A stretch of DNA of 49,074 nucleotides from Guillardia theta CCMP2712 (GCF_000315625.1 NW_005434554.1:11139-60212); one strand, 5' to 3'. Numbered from the stretch's first letter, positions 1 through 11,248 are shown. Made by a program: numbers and translations. The notes: a model not told the origin generated them from the letters alone.

Positions 1-220
1 AGGAGAAGAAGATATGGGAAAAAAAAAACAAACACCACAGATCGAAAAGTAAAATAAAGGGACTATCTTTTTGTTTGCCGTGTGAGGGAGGAAGTACATG
101 CGAGCAGGCACAGCTACACACGAACAAAGCCAACGGCACCACATCCCCCAGAGCTGGAGTAATTGCAGTCGACATAGTGGTGGTGAGGGAGGGAGGGAGG
201 GAGGGAGGAAGCGAGGAGAC
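1..220. other. Left-edge intron sequence
   Basis: Downstream (in polymerase orientation) of the donor after 221. It holds a GGGA repeat near 186-208 and A-rich sequence. No segment matching the next expected polymerase exon was found, so it is read as intron. Confidence 0.5.
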
Positions 221-2680
221 CTTGTAAACATCCTTCTCGAGGGCAGGCTGGTTCTGCAGGTTGGGCCTCTTGGAGGAGAGGCGGCCAGTCTCGGTGTTGA
301 GGTTGAGGGCCGTGTGTATCCTGCCGTGCTGGTCCGTCATCTCCGGCAGGGGGATGAGGAAAGTGCTCAGAAGCTTCTCCACGTTCTCCGACTCGAGGAG
401 GAAGCCAAGGGCCTCGCAGACCTCCTTGCCGAAGTCTCCCTCCCCAAGGTCCTTGAAGGCTGTCCCGTACCGCGGAGGATCGGCGAAGGGCTTCCCAGCT
501 AGGGTTGAGATGACGCTCCCTGAAGGGACAGCGGTCAGAGGAGGAGCAAGGGGAGGGGAAAAGCGAGGAGAGATCAGCAGGTAAGAGTGATGATGCAGAA
601 CGAAATAGAGGCTGGGAGGAGGTCAAGGAGGAGGCGGGAGGATGGAGGAGGCAGAAGGAGGAGGCGGGAGGATGGAGGAGGCAAAAGGAGGAGGCGGGAG
701 GATGGAGGAGGCAAAAGGAGGAGGCGGGAGGATGGAGGAGGCAAACGGAGGCTTAGGAGTCGATTCTGCTGTGACCTGAGGTCGACGCTTGTCCAGCGGG
801 GGTGTAGGAGACAGGAGAGAGGCCGAGGCCCTTGAGTCTGATCTCTCGGGTGGCTCTGGGTTCACTTCTCCCCTCCTCGAGGAAGCCTTCAGTGTTGTCG
901 ATGGTGAAGGTCTTGTAGTGCTCCTCCTCCGCCTCCTCCACAGCCTTCGCCAGCCCCTTGTCAATGAGCGCCTGAGCGTCTGTGTACGCGAGCTCGACCT
1001 CCTCCCCGACCGAGTAAGTATGCTTGGTCTTGCTGTTGGTGACAGGCTCCTGGGAGGTGATGACGACGCGCTTGGAGGAGAAGAGGAGGTGCTTCTTGTG
1101 CAAGTTGCTCCTCGTGTTCATGTAGATCCCATCCGGACAAAGCTTTCCCACCCACCTCCGGAATCCTGCCAGCTTCTCCTCCTTGTCCCTCTCAGCAGCG
1201 GCAGCCTGCTGGCGGAGGTAATCCCGGTCGATGAAGATGCCCGTCCTCTCAATGTCCGTCAGAATCTCTCCGAAGGGTTTCCAGAACCTCTCGTAGAACT
1301 GGAACATGCAGAGCAGCTTTGACTTGGTCGGCTTCTTCACGTCAACCTTGCCCAGCCGTCCCTTGAGGATCGAATCTGGCGAGAATATCACGAGGTCCGG
1401 GCTCCAGCTCATCTCCTCCAGCTCCTTCCTGAGCTTGTAGTACAGATACCACGTGCACAGCGAGTCGTAGGTGGAGTAGTGGACCCACTTGCGGAAGATC
1501 TTGGGGTCGTCGTCGGTCTGGATGGAGCAGGAGTCTCGTAGGATCAGAACCTTGCCTGGGGTTCCATCCTTCTTGAGCTTCCTTACAGAGAACACCTCCT
1601 TCATCTCCGTCTTCCCCCACCCCAGCAGCTCGTTTGACAGCACCGACAGCTTGTACCCCTTCCCTGTCGACAACCTGCTCGCATCCCACAGTCGAGCCAT
1701 GTGGATGGTGTCGCCCGCGAACCCTCGCACAGTGATGCCGTGGTTGCGGAGGATGTGACTGTCGAAGCTCCAGTTATGGAAGATCTTCTTGAACCGCTCG
1801 TCCTCGAACCAGACCTTGAACACCGCCAGCACTTTCTCTCCCTCCTCTCCGAGCGTGTTCACCCACAGCCTGTTGCTCTTCCCTTTTCCTCTCCGTGCGG
1901 TTGTGCTCTTCACCTCCGCGTTCGCTTCTGATCCCTCAGCCACCTTGTGCGCATTCGTTTCAGCTTCCTGCATGCCAGGCCCTCCCTGCTCTTTCCCCGC
2001 CTCCTCTTCCCGCGTCTCCGACTTCGCTTGGCTCTGATTCTCCTCGTTCTCAATCTCAGAGACAGCTTCTGCTTCACCCGACACATCCTCGTCCGTCAGC
2101 TCCAGAGTCTCCCCGACGTGCTTGAAATCAACTAGCGGCCCCCGTACAGGGAGAAGCAGGCGCAGCTTCCTTTCTCCACAGGGCTCTCGACCGTCGGGTC
2201 AACGCCATAGGTCTCAGTGTCGCAGGCGAAGATGATCTTTTCCATCCGCTTCTGCATCAACCTGGTACTCCCGTCAGAGTTGCAAGGAGCTCAAGCGCTA
2301 ACTCACACTTCCAACGCTGCTCTCGCGTCCTCCTCCGTCCTTACAACGGTCACCAACCGGCTGGAAGGCTCTGCCTGTGTCTGCGCTGCCGTCAGCTCGA
2401 GGAGGATGAGAGGGAGGAGCTTCACCTTGGACGCGTTGGGTCTCGCAAGCTCTGAGGAGAGGAAGGGGGAGGGTTTCGGCACGAGCTGGAATATGTTTGC
2501 TTTCTCGTTGGAGAACTTCTTCGGGGTCCATGGCTTTCCGCCCTTCACAGCCAGCATGCGCACGAAGAGCCGCTGCCCGTCATGCCTGTTAGACGAGCAT
2601 GCCTGCAGCACGGGACACGAGCATCGTAACATGGGGGAAACTCTCGCCATGGACGCGGCCGTCTGCTTCCAAGGGTTCAT
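221..2680 (-). CDS. Organellar family A DNA polymerase (plant POP type), 5' part
   Basis: DNA polymerase of the plant/protist organellar type, expected to copy mitochondrial and/or plastid DNA. Read exons: 2680-2307, 2261-776 and 498-221; the donor 2306-2301 is a perfect GTGAGT. The first exon starts MNPWKQ and is Arg/Ser-rich without acids, like an organelle presequence. Exon 2 has the 3'-5' exonuclease Exo I motif (ACDTET), then HNWSFDSH and DTIHMARLWD (Exo II region), then KLKKDG and the palm-entry segment FWKPFGEIL. Exon 3 has NTETGRLSSKRPNLQNQPA, the start of the polymerase domain. Frame is lost at a run of five C at 2139-2143; one more base would restore a family-like reading, giving 713 visible codons. 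Motifs A-C of the palm are not in the window, so the gene runs off the left edge. Identity is firm; organelle target is inferred. Confidence 0.9.
627..748. repeat. Intronic 30-bp minisatellite
   Basis: About four copies of a purine-rich unit of 30 bp built on AGGAGGCGGGAGGATGGAGG, inside the intron 499-775 of the DNA polymerase gene. It produces long shadow reading frames on both strands but has no coding signal of its own. Confidence 0.85.
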
Positions 2681-3228
2681 CGCTCACCTGATCCTCACGT
2701 GCCATACGACATGGAGGGCCAGTTGCAGGGAGGGGAGGGGCGCGGGGCTACAGTTCTACATGTCATCGGATGGATGATGGTAGGACCTGCTTTATGCAGC
2801 ATGAGAATCGAGCACAAACAACACATCTTCCTGCTCCTCTGAACCTCATCTTCTTCTCTCTTCCCTCCCCTCCCTTCTCTTCCTCCGTCCATGTCATCTA
2901 GCCGCCCCCCCCCCGCCCCCCCTCCCCTTCACACGTTCTAGGGGATACGGCTCCTGCCGGTCCTAATTAAATCCCATCATACCTCCCCCCGACCTCCTCC
3001 CCGCCCCCGCCCCCAGCACCTCATTCCCGCACTTCACTCGCTCTTCTCCCTTGCTCTTGCTCATTATCAACCCACCACCACCTCCTTCTCTTAATCCTCC
3101 ACGTCCTCCTGATCCTGCTTCTCCTGCTCCCCTCCCTCCTGGTTCTGAGGGTTTTCGTGAAGCGGGGAAGCAGCATTGAGCTAAGAAGATGCGAAACTTT
3201 TACGAGATGCGCACGGAAACGAACAGAA

Positions 3229-3708
3229 AGTTTCGAGATCATAGCAGAAGCTTTCGAGATCATAGCAGAAGCTTTCGAGATCATAGCAGAAGCTTACGAG
3301 ATCATAGCAGAAGCTTACGAGATCATAGCACAAGCTTACGAGATCATAGCACAAGCTTTCGAGATCATAGCAGAAGCTTTCGAGATCATAGCAGAAGCTT
3401 ACGAGATCATAGCAGAAGCTTACGAGATCATAGCAGAAGCTTACGAGATCATAGCACAAGCTTACGAGATCATAGCACAAGCTTACGAGATCATAGCAGA
3501 AGCTTACGAGATCATAGCAGAAGCTTACGAGATCATAGCAGAAGCTTTCGAGATCATAGCAGAAGCTTACGAGATCATAGCAGAAGCTTACGAGATCATA
3601 GCAGAAGCTTACGAGATCATAGCAGAAGCTTACGAGATCATAGCAGAAGCTTACGAGATCATAGCAGCCTGGAAGCTTACGAGATCATAGCAGAAGCTTA
3701 CTGGAGCG
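3229..3708. repeat. 21-bp minisatellite, about 22 units
   Basis: Tandem units of 21 bp (GAGATCATAGCAGAAGCTTA plus one base), each with a HindIII-like AAGCTT and a GATC. About 20 perfect-length copies run without a break, then one interrupted by AGCCTG, then a last copy. Two variable sites (TTT/TTA before CGA, CAGA/CACA) occur in blocks, which suggests expansion of multi-unit segments. The unit length is a multiple of three, so several frames stay open; one would read as a heptad EIIAEAY. Confidence 0.95.
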
Positions 3709-4064
3709 GAGGAGTGAAAGAAGCCTTGAAGGGCTAGGAAAGGAGCGACTGAAACGTCAAGTCACAGCCTGGAGGAATCAGCTCGGGGTATCGATTTTCC
3801 TCATGGCAGGCCTCGTGCTCTACCGGTAGACGTGCGGAAGCGTAGGAGTGCATGGATCAACTTCTTCAGAAGAGCCGCAGTTGTCCTGGAGTGACAGAAA
3901 CATGGCTCAACAGAGAGTTCAAGTCTTCAAACGACTCAGCTCGTGACTCAAAAATTTCAAACTCCCAGCACGTTCTTTCCAGTCGTACAACCTCACTATC
4001 CGATCATGATGAGAATCAACCCTGCCATCATCCTGCCGACTCAGCGGCTGTCCATTCACTGAGT

Positions 4065-4460
4065 CATCCGCCTCTACGGCCCGGTCACCCGGCCGAGTCT
4101 TGCCACCATGACTTGCAGCCAGTTCAGTGCTGAGTGTACTGCCAGGAGAGTCACTGACTGAGTGGGACCCGGCGCCGGGCCGGGCCGGGCCCGGCCTGAG
4201 ACCGGCTCTGGCGCCGCCTGCCCGGTCTAGCGGGTGACTCACCAACGTGGACTGTAATGAGAAGAGGGGTAGGGTGGGTAGTAGGGTTGGATGAGAACGG
4301 GTGGTGGACGTTGAAAGGATCCATCGCTGTATTGATAGGGGTGTATTAGATGGACATCCTAGGGGTGGGATATTTTTGAATAGGGGGTAGGGTAGTGAAA
4401 AGGGGGTACAAAAAGCTGTCGTGGGGGTAAGGGTGGGGTGAGTGATAGAGCGCGGACCCT
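4065..4460. repeat. GC-rich block plus G-run strand (copy A)
   Basis: GC-rich core 4065-4245 with GGGCCGGGCCGGGCCC, followed by 4260-4460 rich in GGGGTAGGG-type runs on the + strand. The reverse complement near 4085-4115 shares AGTCATGGTG...GACTCGGCCGGG with the blocks at 6380 and 27440. Contains TGACTCA-type sites at 4060-4066 and 4235-4241. G-quadruplex formation by the G runs is possible but not shown. Confidence 0.55.
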
Positions 4461-4465
4461 CGGCG

Positions 4466-6233
4466 ATGGAATCTGGAGGGGTTGAAGGCGGCGGCAATGC
4501 CGGAGGAGGCGAAGGGCAACAGGTGAGATGTCACGATGTGATGAAAGTCAGAAGAACCTGAGAGATCTCTAGAATCTCTCCTTGTATGCTCCCAGGGAGT
4601 TTCTTTGAGGATAGAAATGGTTGGTGTCGTTAGGATTGCATCCAATGGAAAAGAAGCATGTTTCTGGGGGTTTCGTGGATGGATGCTGTAAATCAGGAGT
4701 TTGATGGACATCGATGTATTTTTATGGCTTGTTGTCTCAAATCTTATTCGAAGTGATGCTCTCTCTCGCAAACAGACCGCGGCGACGTCTCAGGACCAGC
4801 AGGTCGACCCCAGCATTCTCTTACAGGTCGGCGGTGCGATCATGAACCCGGTTCAGGTAGATCATGAATGATCTTGTGTTCTTGTGTGCCAGCATGGCAG
4901 AGTGAATTCACGCTTGATCGTCAGATTCAATTGCTGTCCAACCCTGATCTGGCTGCTAAGATGATCGGTCCCTACGGACCGAATCACACTGCTGCCCTCT
5001 TAGCGGAGGGCGCGAGCTGTACGATATACGTTGGCAATCTCAATCCCTCCATCACAGCAGAGCAGTTGAACCAGTTCTTCTCAGCAGTGTGTGGTCAGGT
5101 ACGACGATGCTCGTGACCTCATGCCGTCAGACCTCAGCATGACCCGTTGAACACGTTCAGGTCCTGCATGTGAGGATGGCTGGAGATGATCCAGCGACAG
5201 CTTTTCGGTTTGACAGAACCCGCTTCGCCTTTGTGCAGTGAGAGCATGCTTCAAGCTGCTGCTGCAGATTGAATCATCTTGTTCTGTTAGATTTCTATCC
5301 AAGGAGCAGGCAGACATCGCCATGACGCTGTCGGGGACGATCCTCGGAGGGCTTCCGATCAAATGCGGCCCAGCTAAGAATCCCATAGTGCAGGTTGGTC
5401 GCCTGCTTCTCTCAAACCGAGTGCATGACGGGATGTCTCGGATCGCAACAGCCAAGATCTGTCCTGCCTTCTGCTGGACAGGCTGCTGGAGTCGACGATT
5501 CCGCACTGGAGCAGCTCAAGGCTGCGCAAGAAAGAATCGCCGCAAAGATCAGTGCTAAGACACAGAAAAGCGAAGGTGCGCCCTCTTCATGCCGATCCTG
5601 CATCCGCTGAGCAGCGTCATGCTCACAGAAGCTTCTGCCGGTCAGGGGGGAGGACGACGATCGAAAAGTCCGGTACTGCGCCGAAGATCTGCCTCACCTC
5701 GTACGGCCCTGCGTTTCCTTTGCCCTGCGTTTGAGCTGTTCACGTGTAGGACGAGGGGACAGCCCTGGAAGGAGGAGAAGGAGTCCAAGTCCCATTAAAA
5801 GACGGTCTTACGACGACAGGGATAGGAGGAGGAGCAGGTATCGACGCTGTCGTGCTTGTTGTGTAGGAACAGGATGACTGTCGTATGGTAGGTCCAGGTC
5901 CAGGGAAAGGGGCAGGAGAGACCGAAGCAGAGACCATCGCAGCAGAAGCAGGGATCGAAGAAGTCGCAGCAGAGATCGGCGCAAGAGGAGTTCGAGCAGA
6001 GACAGAAGGCGTGACAGGTGCTGCAGATGCCCTACATCGTCTCCTACCAGTTTTGACTTTCTTACAGCAGCAGAGATAGAAAGGACAAGAAGGACAAGAA
6101 GGACAAGAAGTCCAAAGATAAGCGGGATAGAAAGGATCGCGATGATTCTCCCGAGGCGAGGGAAACAGAACCCAAGGATGAAGGGAAGAGTGAGTCCAAG
6201 CATGAGGCGAATGGAGTAGGCGGGGGGTCTTGA
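4466..6233 (+). CDS. SREK1-like SR-type splicing factor
   Basis: Probable nuclear pre-mRNA splicing regulator: one RRM followed by an Arg/Ser tail. Exons 4466-4522, 4776-4856, 4901-5098, 5161-5237, 5291-5393, 5452-5575, 5629-5700, 5750-5837, 5892-6017, 6068-6233; they join in frame to 363 residues. The start MESGGVEGG is the first Met of the first exon. RRM RNP2 is CTIYVGNLNP (about residue 78) and RNP1 is TRFAFVQFLS (about 122); the linker HVRMAGDD and the helix after the RRM (LEQLKAAQERIAAKI) resemble vertebrate SREK1 (SFRS12). The C terminus is first RS/RD-rich, then KDKKDKK and acidic, matching the Glu/Lys-rich tail of that family. SREK1 assignment is by remembered family pattern; another RRM-RS protein is the alternative. 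Confidence 0.85.
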
Positions 6234-7191
6234 GCTTAGGCTTGAACTTGTCTCTCCAAGGCCTCAGTTTGGGCTTGTGTCAAACTCTTCATAGCCGGAT
6301 AGGAAATGTCTTGAACGGTTTGCCAGTCACGATGATAAAGTTTCAAGCCGCCGACGGTCTGACTCACGCACTGAGCCTACCATACGGGTCGGCCCAGTCA
6401 TGGTGACTCAGGCGGAGGCCGGGCGGGCCTTCGGGAGTCACTCAGTAGAGTCCGGGTCAGATTAGTGAGAGTCGCAAGTTTACGGCTTGACAAGGTGACT
6501 AGTACAAAGGTTTTTGTAGGGTTATGAGCCGCGTAGCATTTACGAGATATGGGGGTGGGGTTGTAGTCATATGGGGTGGGTGGGTCAATCACCATAGTAA
6601 ACAGGAGTAAAATCAGGAAAGTAGGGGGTGGGTGTAGAGAACTATGGGGGTAGGGGTTATAAAGGGAAGAGCGGGGCCGTAAATTAGTACGGGAGGGTGG
6701 TTTGCAACATGAAGGAACCCCCACCTACCTATAGCTGGTCAAATAAGGGGGTAGGGGGTAACGATGGTGACGAACAATGGGGCGCGGATAGTTCGAGAAA
6801 AAGGAGTGGAAGAGAGAGGAGGAAGGAGAGAAGAAGAGTAGACGAGTCACGATGAGGGGAGACGATCTACCAAGAGAAGAGAGAGGAAGAGGGAGAAAAG
6901 CCAGGGAAGGCAATGGGGAGGGGGGAGGGAAGGGGAGGAAGAAGAGTGAAACCCAAGAATGGATCACGAAAGAGGAAAAGTGCAAGGATCTATTCTCCGG
7001 CTCCGAAAAGTTTGAGGTTTCAGATTGGCTTTAGCTCAGGCTGGGGAAAGTGCCATGACGCCATGTTGTTTGTACCAAGGTGCAAGACAAGTTATGGGAA
7101 GTGTAGTCTAGCAATGTTGGCGAAGAACGATTGGCTGAGAATTCTAAACCAGTCTTTCCGTCTTCTGTTCAAATTTTTGACGATTTTATAG
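6234..7191. other. Intergenic region upstream of acyl-CoA synthetase
   Basis: No gene seen. It holds a GC-rich block near 6380-6470, a G-run strand at about 6540-6780 (GGGGGTGGGG, GGGGGTAGGGG), and a purine-rich stretch 6780-6960 of GGA/GAA type. The acyl-CoA synthetase ATG follows at 7192. Confidence 0.6.
6360..6780. repeat. GC-rich block plus G-run strand (copy B)
   Basis: CAGTCATGGTGACTCAGGCGG at 6396 starts a GC-rich segment that shares CAGTCATGGTGA with the block at 27476. TGACTCA occurs at 6360-6366 and 6404-6410. It is followed by repeated runs of four to five G, the same order as in copies A and C. Confidence 0.5.
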
Positions 7192-9725
7192 ATGTCATTG
7201 AAGAATGTTCCGCCCCCTACCACCTTCTCTGTCGAGGTGACACCGAACCACGGTATTTCGAACGCAGTTTGTGATATTGCTGTTGCAGTGGGGTGAGAAA
7301 GAAGCCTCTAATGAGAGTAAGATCCATCGTGCCCCCGGATACGAGAAGGAGCTGGTTGGCCTCCCCTTCGCAGACGAGCCTCACATCAACACCATCCCTG
7401 CCTGTGTGAAGCGTGCTAGGGAGAAGTGAGCAGTCTTGAAGGCCTACTCGACTTGTTGACACGTTTCCCAAGGTATGCCAGCCGCCCTTTCTTGGGCGAG
7501 CGAACGCGAGAGGCGGACGGCAAGCGCGGCAAGTATGTGTTCGAGACCTATGAGAAGTGCTACTCGGACATCACCAGGTTCGTGAGCCTGCGCGAGCTCT
7601 CGCGCTAATGCAACGCCGGCAGGCTGGGACGGGGCCTGGTGAACCTCTGCAGCCTCGATGGCACCGGCAAGGAAGGCGAGCAGCAGCCGCGCATCGGAGT
7701 TTACGCGTGAGGTGAAGCCGTCGAGCAAAGAGGATCTGAAGCCTCTAACAGGATCAATCGCTCTGAGTGGACCAAGACTCTGTACGCTGCTTGGAGCTTC
7801 CGCATTGTTGTGAGTCGTGGCGACTAGAGATGGTAGGACTGTGTTGGTGAGGCTTGCTTGTATCAGGCGGTACCTCTGTACGACACGCTCATGCCGAATG
7901 CTGTGAGCTACATCGTCAACCATGCTGAATTGACGACGGTCCCAAAAGAGAGCTGCTGATGTGTAGAACTCACCGGGTGCAGATTGCTGCGGAGCGCTCG
8001 AAGCTTGCGACCATCCTCAAGTGTGACTGGAAGGATTCCTCCCTGAAGAACATCGTGAGGCAGGCCCGCTAGAGCCCTTGACACTGACTGGCTACGTGCA
8101 AAGGTTCTCTTCGAAGATGCAACTCAGGAGGAGATCGACAGCGCCGCTGCTGCTGGTGGCTTCACTTCCTTCCTGACATGTGACGTCGCCTGATAAATGC
8201 AACAGGACTGCGCTTGCTCTCATTCAGCAACGTCATCAAGGAATCCAGCGAGGGCCACGTGAGTGCTGGAGGAACAACCTCGTCCCGTGTGACGCTCCTT
8301 CTGCAGTCCGACATGATGCCCAAGCCCGAGGACTGGGCGTACGTCATGTACACGAGCGGAACCACCGGAGACCCCAAGGGAGTGGTTCTGACGCATAAGA
8401 ATGTCTTGTCATCCTCTGCCGGCATCCTCCGCCAAAACTTCCGCGAGGATCTGCTCCTCGAGGACGATGTTTACATCTCTTACCTTCCCCTGGCTCACTC
8501 CCTCGAGGCTTGCCTTCAGAACTGCGTTGTCTTCGTTGGATGCTCAATCGGCTTCTATCAAGGAGATGTGAAGAAGCTTGTAAGCGAAGATCTCCCTGAC
8601 CTCAGGCCTACCATCATGGCTGGAGTGCCAAGGATCTACGCTCGTATTTATGACAAGGTGATGATGGGCGTGGAGAGCAAAGGGTTCATTGCCAAGACTC
8701 TGTTCTCTTGGGGTCTCAAGTCCAACAAGTCCAAGTTCATCTACGACATGATTCTCTTCAACAAGCTCAAGCAGGTGGTGGGAGGAAGGATTCGTCTCCT
8801 TGCTTCTGGTGCTGCTCCTCTCAGCGCGGAACTGCATCACTTCCTCAAGCAAGTCTTCGGCTGCCCTGTCTTGCAGGGATACGGAATGACTGAGAACTGC
8901 GCAGCTGCTTGCGTGCAGCCTCTTGGAAGCATCAAGGGAGGAAATGTCGGAGGACCAACGCCAGCGGTTGAGGTAAAGCTCCAGGACACGGAGGACTACA
9001 AGACCTCGGACGTCTATCCCAAGACCAAGGAAGAGTTTGAAGCGCAGGTCTCCTTCAAGGGAGCCTTCGATCCCTCTCTGGCCGGCAAAGTCATCGAGAG
9101 AGGAGAGGTGTGCTTGCGGGGCTACAACGTGTTCCCTGGCTACTACAAGAACGACAAAGAGACGAAGGAGACTCTGGACGACAAGGGTTGGCTTCATACC
9201 GGAGATATCGGCATGTGGAATGAGGATGGCTCTCTGTCCATCATCGATCGCAAGAAGAACATCTTCAAGCTCGCACAAGGCGAGTACGTGGCGCCTGAGG
9301 CCGTGGAGAACGCGGTGAGCGCGTGCAAGTGGGTGGGTCAGTGCTGGATCTACGGCAACTCCTACGAGAACTACGTCATCGGCATCATCGTGCCGGACCA
9401 GGAGGTTCTGCTCAAGTGGGCGCAGTCGAACAAGCCCAACATGTCGGTGGCGGATCTTGTCAAGGACCCGGCGGTGAAGAAGATGATCTTTGATGACATC
9501 ATCGCCACCGGTCGCTCCGCCAAACTTCGCGGCTTCGAGCTGCCGAAGCAGATCGACTTCGAGACGGAGATCAACCAGCTGGGGCAAGGCTTCACCATCG
9601 AAGGAGATCTCATCACCCCCACCCTCAAGCTCCGCCGCCCCAACCTGCTCAAGAAGTACCAGAGCAAGATCGACGCCATGTACGCGCAGATCCGCAAGGA
9701 GGAGAGCATGTCAAAGAACGTCTGA
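7192..9725 (+). CDS. Long-chain acyl-CoA synthetase
   Basis: ATP-dependent activation of long-chain fatty acids to acyl-CoA through an acyl-AMP intermediate; feeds lipid synthesis and beta-oxidation. Exons 7192-7236, 7289-7425, 7473-7577, 7623-7706, 7752-7809, 7867-7938, 7983-8054, 8104-8155, 8206-8258 and 8307-9725 join in frame to 698 residues, the usual eukaryotic LACS length. The start MSLKNVPPP precedes a LACS-like N terminus (VETY-type FETYEKCYSDI, GVYAINRSEW, VPLYDTL). The AMP-binding P-loop is YTSGTTGDPKG (about residue 241), the second motif GYGMTEN (about 417), the ATP/hinge motif GWLHTGDIG and DRKKNIFKL follow. No signal peptide and no SKL-type C terminus (ends SKNV), so ER or cytosolic-face location is likely. 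Its 3' half is a single 1.4-kb exon while the 5' part has nine small exons. Confidence 0.95.
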
Positions 9726-9849
9726 GTGAGGAGGAGCCGCATGTTCCTCACGATTAAAGTGATGAAGATAACTCCTCCCCCCTCCCTCTGATGTTGTCGA
9801 CGATGTCTGCTGGCATAGCTGCTTGTGACATCTGAGGAGCCATCAGACA

Positions 9850-10803
9850 GGAAGGGTAGGATGAGCTGTAAAACCGCGTGATCCAAGAGCGACGTGCCGT
9901 TGCTGCTTGTCACCCTAGTCGAGGCTCCAGCTGCAACAAGGGTCCTGACAGACTTCACCTGCCGCGTGCTCAGCCGCAGAGGACGAGGGGGCAGGAAGGA
10001 GGGGAGAGGAGAGAGGACAGGAGAGGAGAGAGGACAGGAGAGGAGAGAGGACAGAAGGAGAAGGGGGCGGGGAAAGAGAGGAGAGGAGAGGAGAGGAGAG
10101 GAGAGGAGGATGCAGGTACCATCCGGTAGCTCACTGCTGTCCATAGCGCCGTCGCTCCTTCTCTGTCCTTCACCTCCATGTCGCATCCTCTCTCCAGGAG
10201 GAGTTCGAGGACTGTCGTGCTAAAGGGCCTTGAGGCTTCACGTCAGCACCCCCGGAATCCTCCGCCTCCTCGTCACATCATGACTGCTTCATGCAGCGCT
10301 GTCCTCCCCAGCGCGTTCTGCGCGTCGATCCGAGCACCATGATCCAGCAGGCAGGCGACGCACTCCTGCCCGGCAGGTCACGACAGACTCCTCCTGCAGG
10401 GCCAGCACCGTCGAAAACTGCTTCACCGCCAAGTGAAGTAAAGTGTCGTCGTTGCTGTCAAGAGCACATCGTCATGCCAGCTCTCTTGCGCTCCCCCTAC
10501 TCACCTCTCCACCAGTCGTCTATCAGGATCAGCTCCCTGGCTGAGAGCCTCCTCCACTCTCGTGCGGTTGTCCGTAACGATCCCATGGAGCAGACGCACG
10601 TCGGGACTCTCCTCTCCCAGGATCAGCTGCTGCATGAGCTCATGCGGGACCTGAGCGTCCACAAGGTCGAGGATGGAGGTCTCAGACCCGTTCCTTGCCA
10701 GCAGGCATGCGTCCAATCGCCCCAGCATCTCACTGAGAGTCAACGACCTCATGCCGTCAAGCACCCTCCTCGCCCTCTCGCTTTCTCTCGACGCTGACGG
10801 TCT
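9850..10803 (-). CDS. Ankyrin-repeat protein (ends uncertain)
   Basis: Ankyrin repeats usually mediate protein binding; no specific role can be named. Exons read on the - strand: 10803-10505, 10454-10382, 10365-10277, 10219-10135 and from 9958 down. Repeat signatures are DTLLHLAV, CVACLLDHGARIDAQN, GRTALHEA, VLELLLERGCDMEVKDREGATALWTA and RTLVAAGAS...GTSLLDHA. The join between the second and third segments needs removal of 16 nt (10366-10381), too short for a normal intron, so an indel is likely. The 5' end is unknown: the 10803 boundary is an acceptor (GGTGCAG), so at least one more exon lies upstream, near the MGDG synthase 5' end. The last frame stays open into the antisense of the acyl-CoA synthetase 3' end, so the stop is not fixed. 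Confidence 0.7.
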
Positions 10804-11248
10804 CTGCACCAGCAGTCACTTCCCTTGGACTGGTAGGAGGAAACTTACGCCCACAAGCAGCTGTCTGCGAGCATCGACGCCTCCCCTGAGCCTCGCACAG
10901 GGGCAGGGAACGGAGAAGGAGGGAGAAGGGGGCGTGCGGGCATGGCAAGCGAGGTATGTGAAGCAGAGAAGCAGAAGTTGTGAGGGGAGGAGCCTGGTGT
11001 CGCTCATGCAGTCTGCTCATGCTCCTTGCGCGCGCTCTCCTCGGCTCTCATTGCCGCCTCTTCGCTCGCCTTCTCCCGCCATCTCCACATCCGCCCCATC
11101 GCCCCCTGGCTGCCGAGCCCGCCTCGTATCGGGGAAAGACTAATTCGGGAAACCAAGTGTAGAAAGATGCTCCATGGGGATGGAGGAGGAGGAGGAGGAG
11201 AGGATGAAACAAGTCGACCACATGGCATGAGCGCGAGGTAAGCGAGCC

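Larger units (their letters stand above)
2681..4465. other. Intergenic region with minisatellite and GC-rich block
   Basis: No supportable gene. It holds a C-rich stretch around 2905-3015, the 21-bp minisatellite at 3229-3700, a GC-rich block at 4065-4245 (GGGCCGGGCC type) and a G-run-rich strand at 4260-4460 that leads directly into the SREK1-like start codon. Divergent promoters of the DNA polymerase (-) and SREK1-like (+) genes must lie here. Confidence 0.6.

Noticed and set aside
3157-3690. 177-residue frame of EIIAEAY heptads
   Set aside because: Pure product of the 21-bp minisatellite; equally long frames exist in two other registers and there is no splice or start context.
8544-9587. 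347-residue antisense frame in the acyl-CoA synthetase exon
   Set aside because: Shadow of a strongly conserved sense exon; no family signal.
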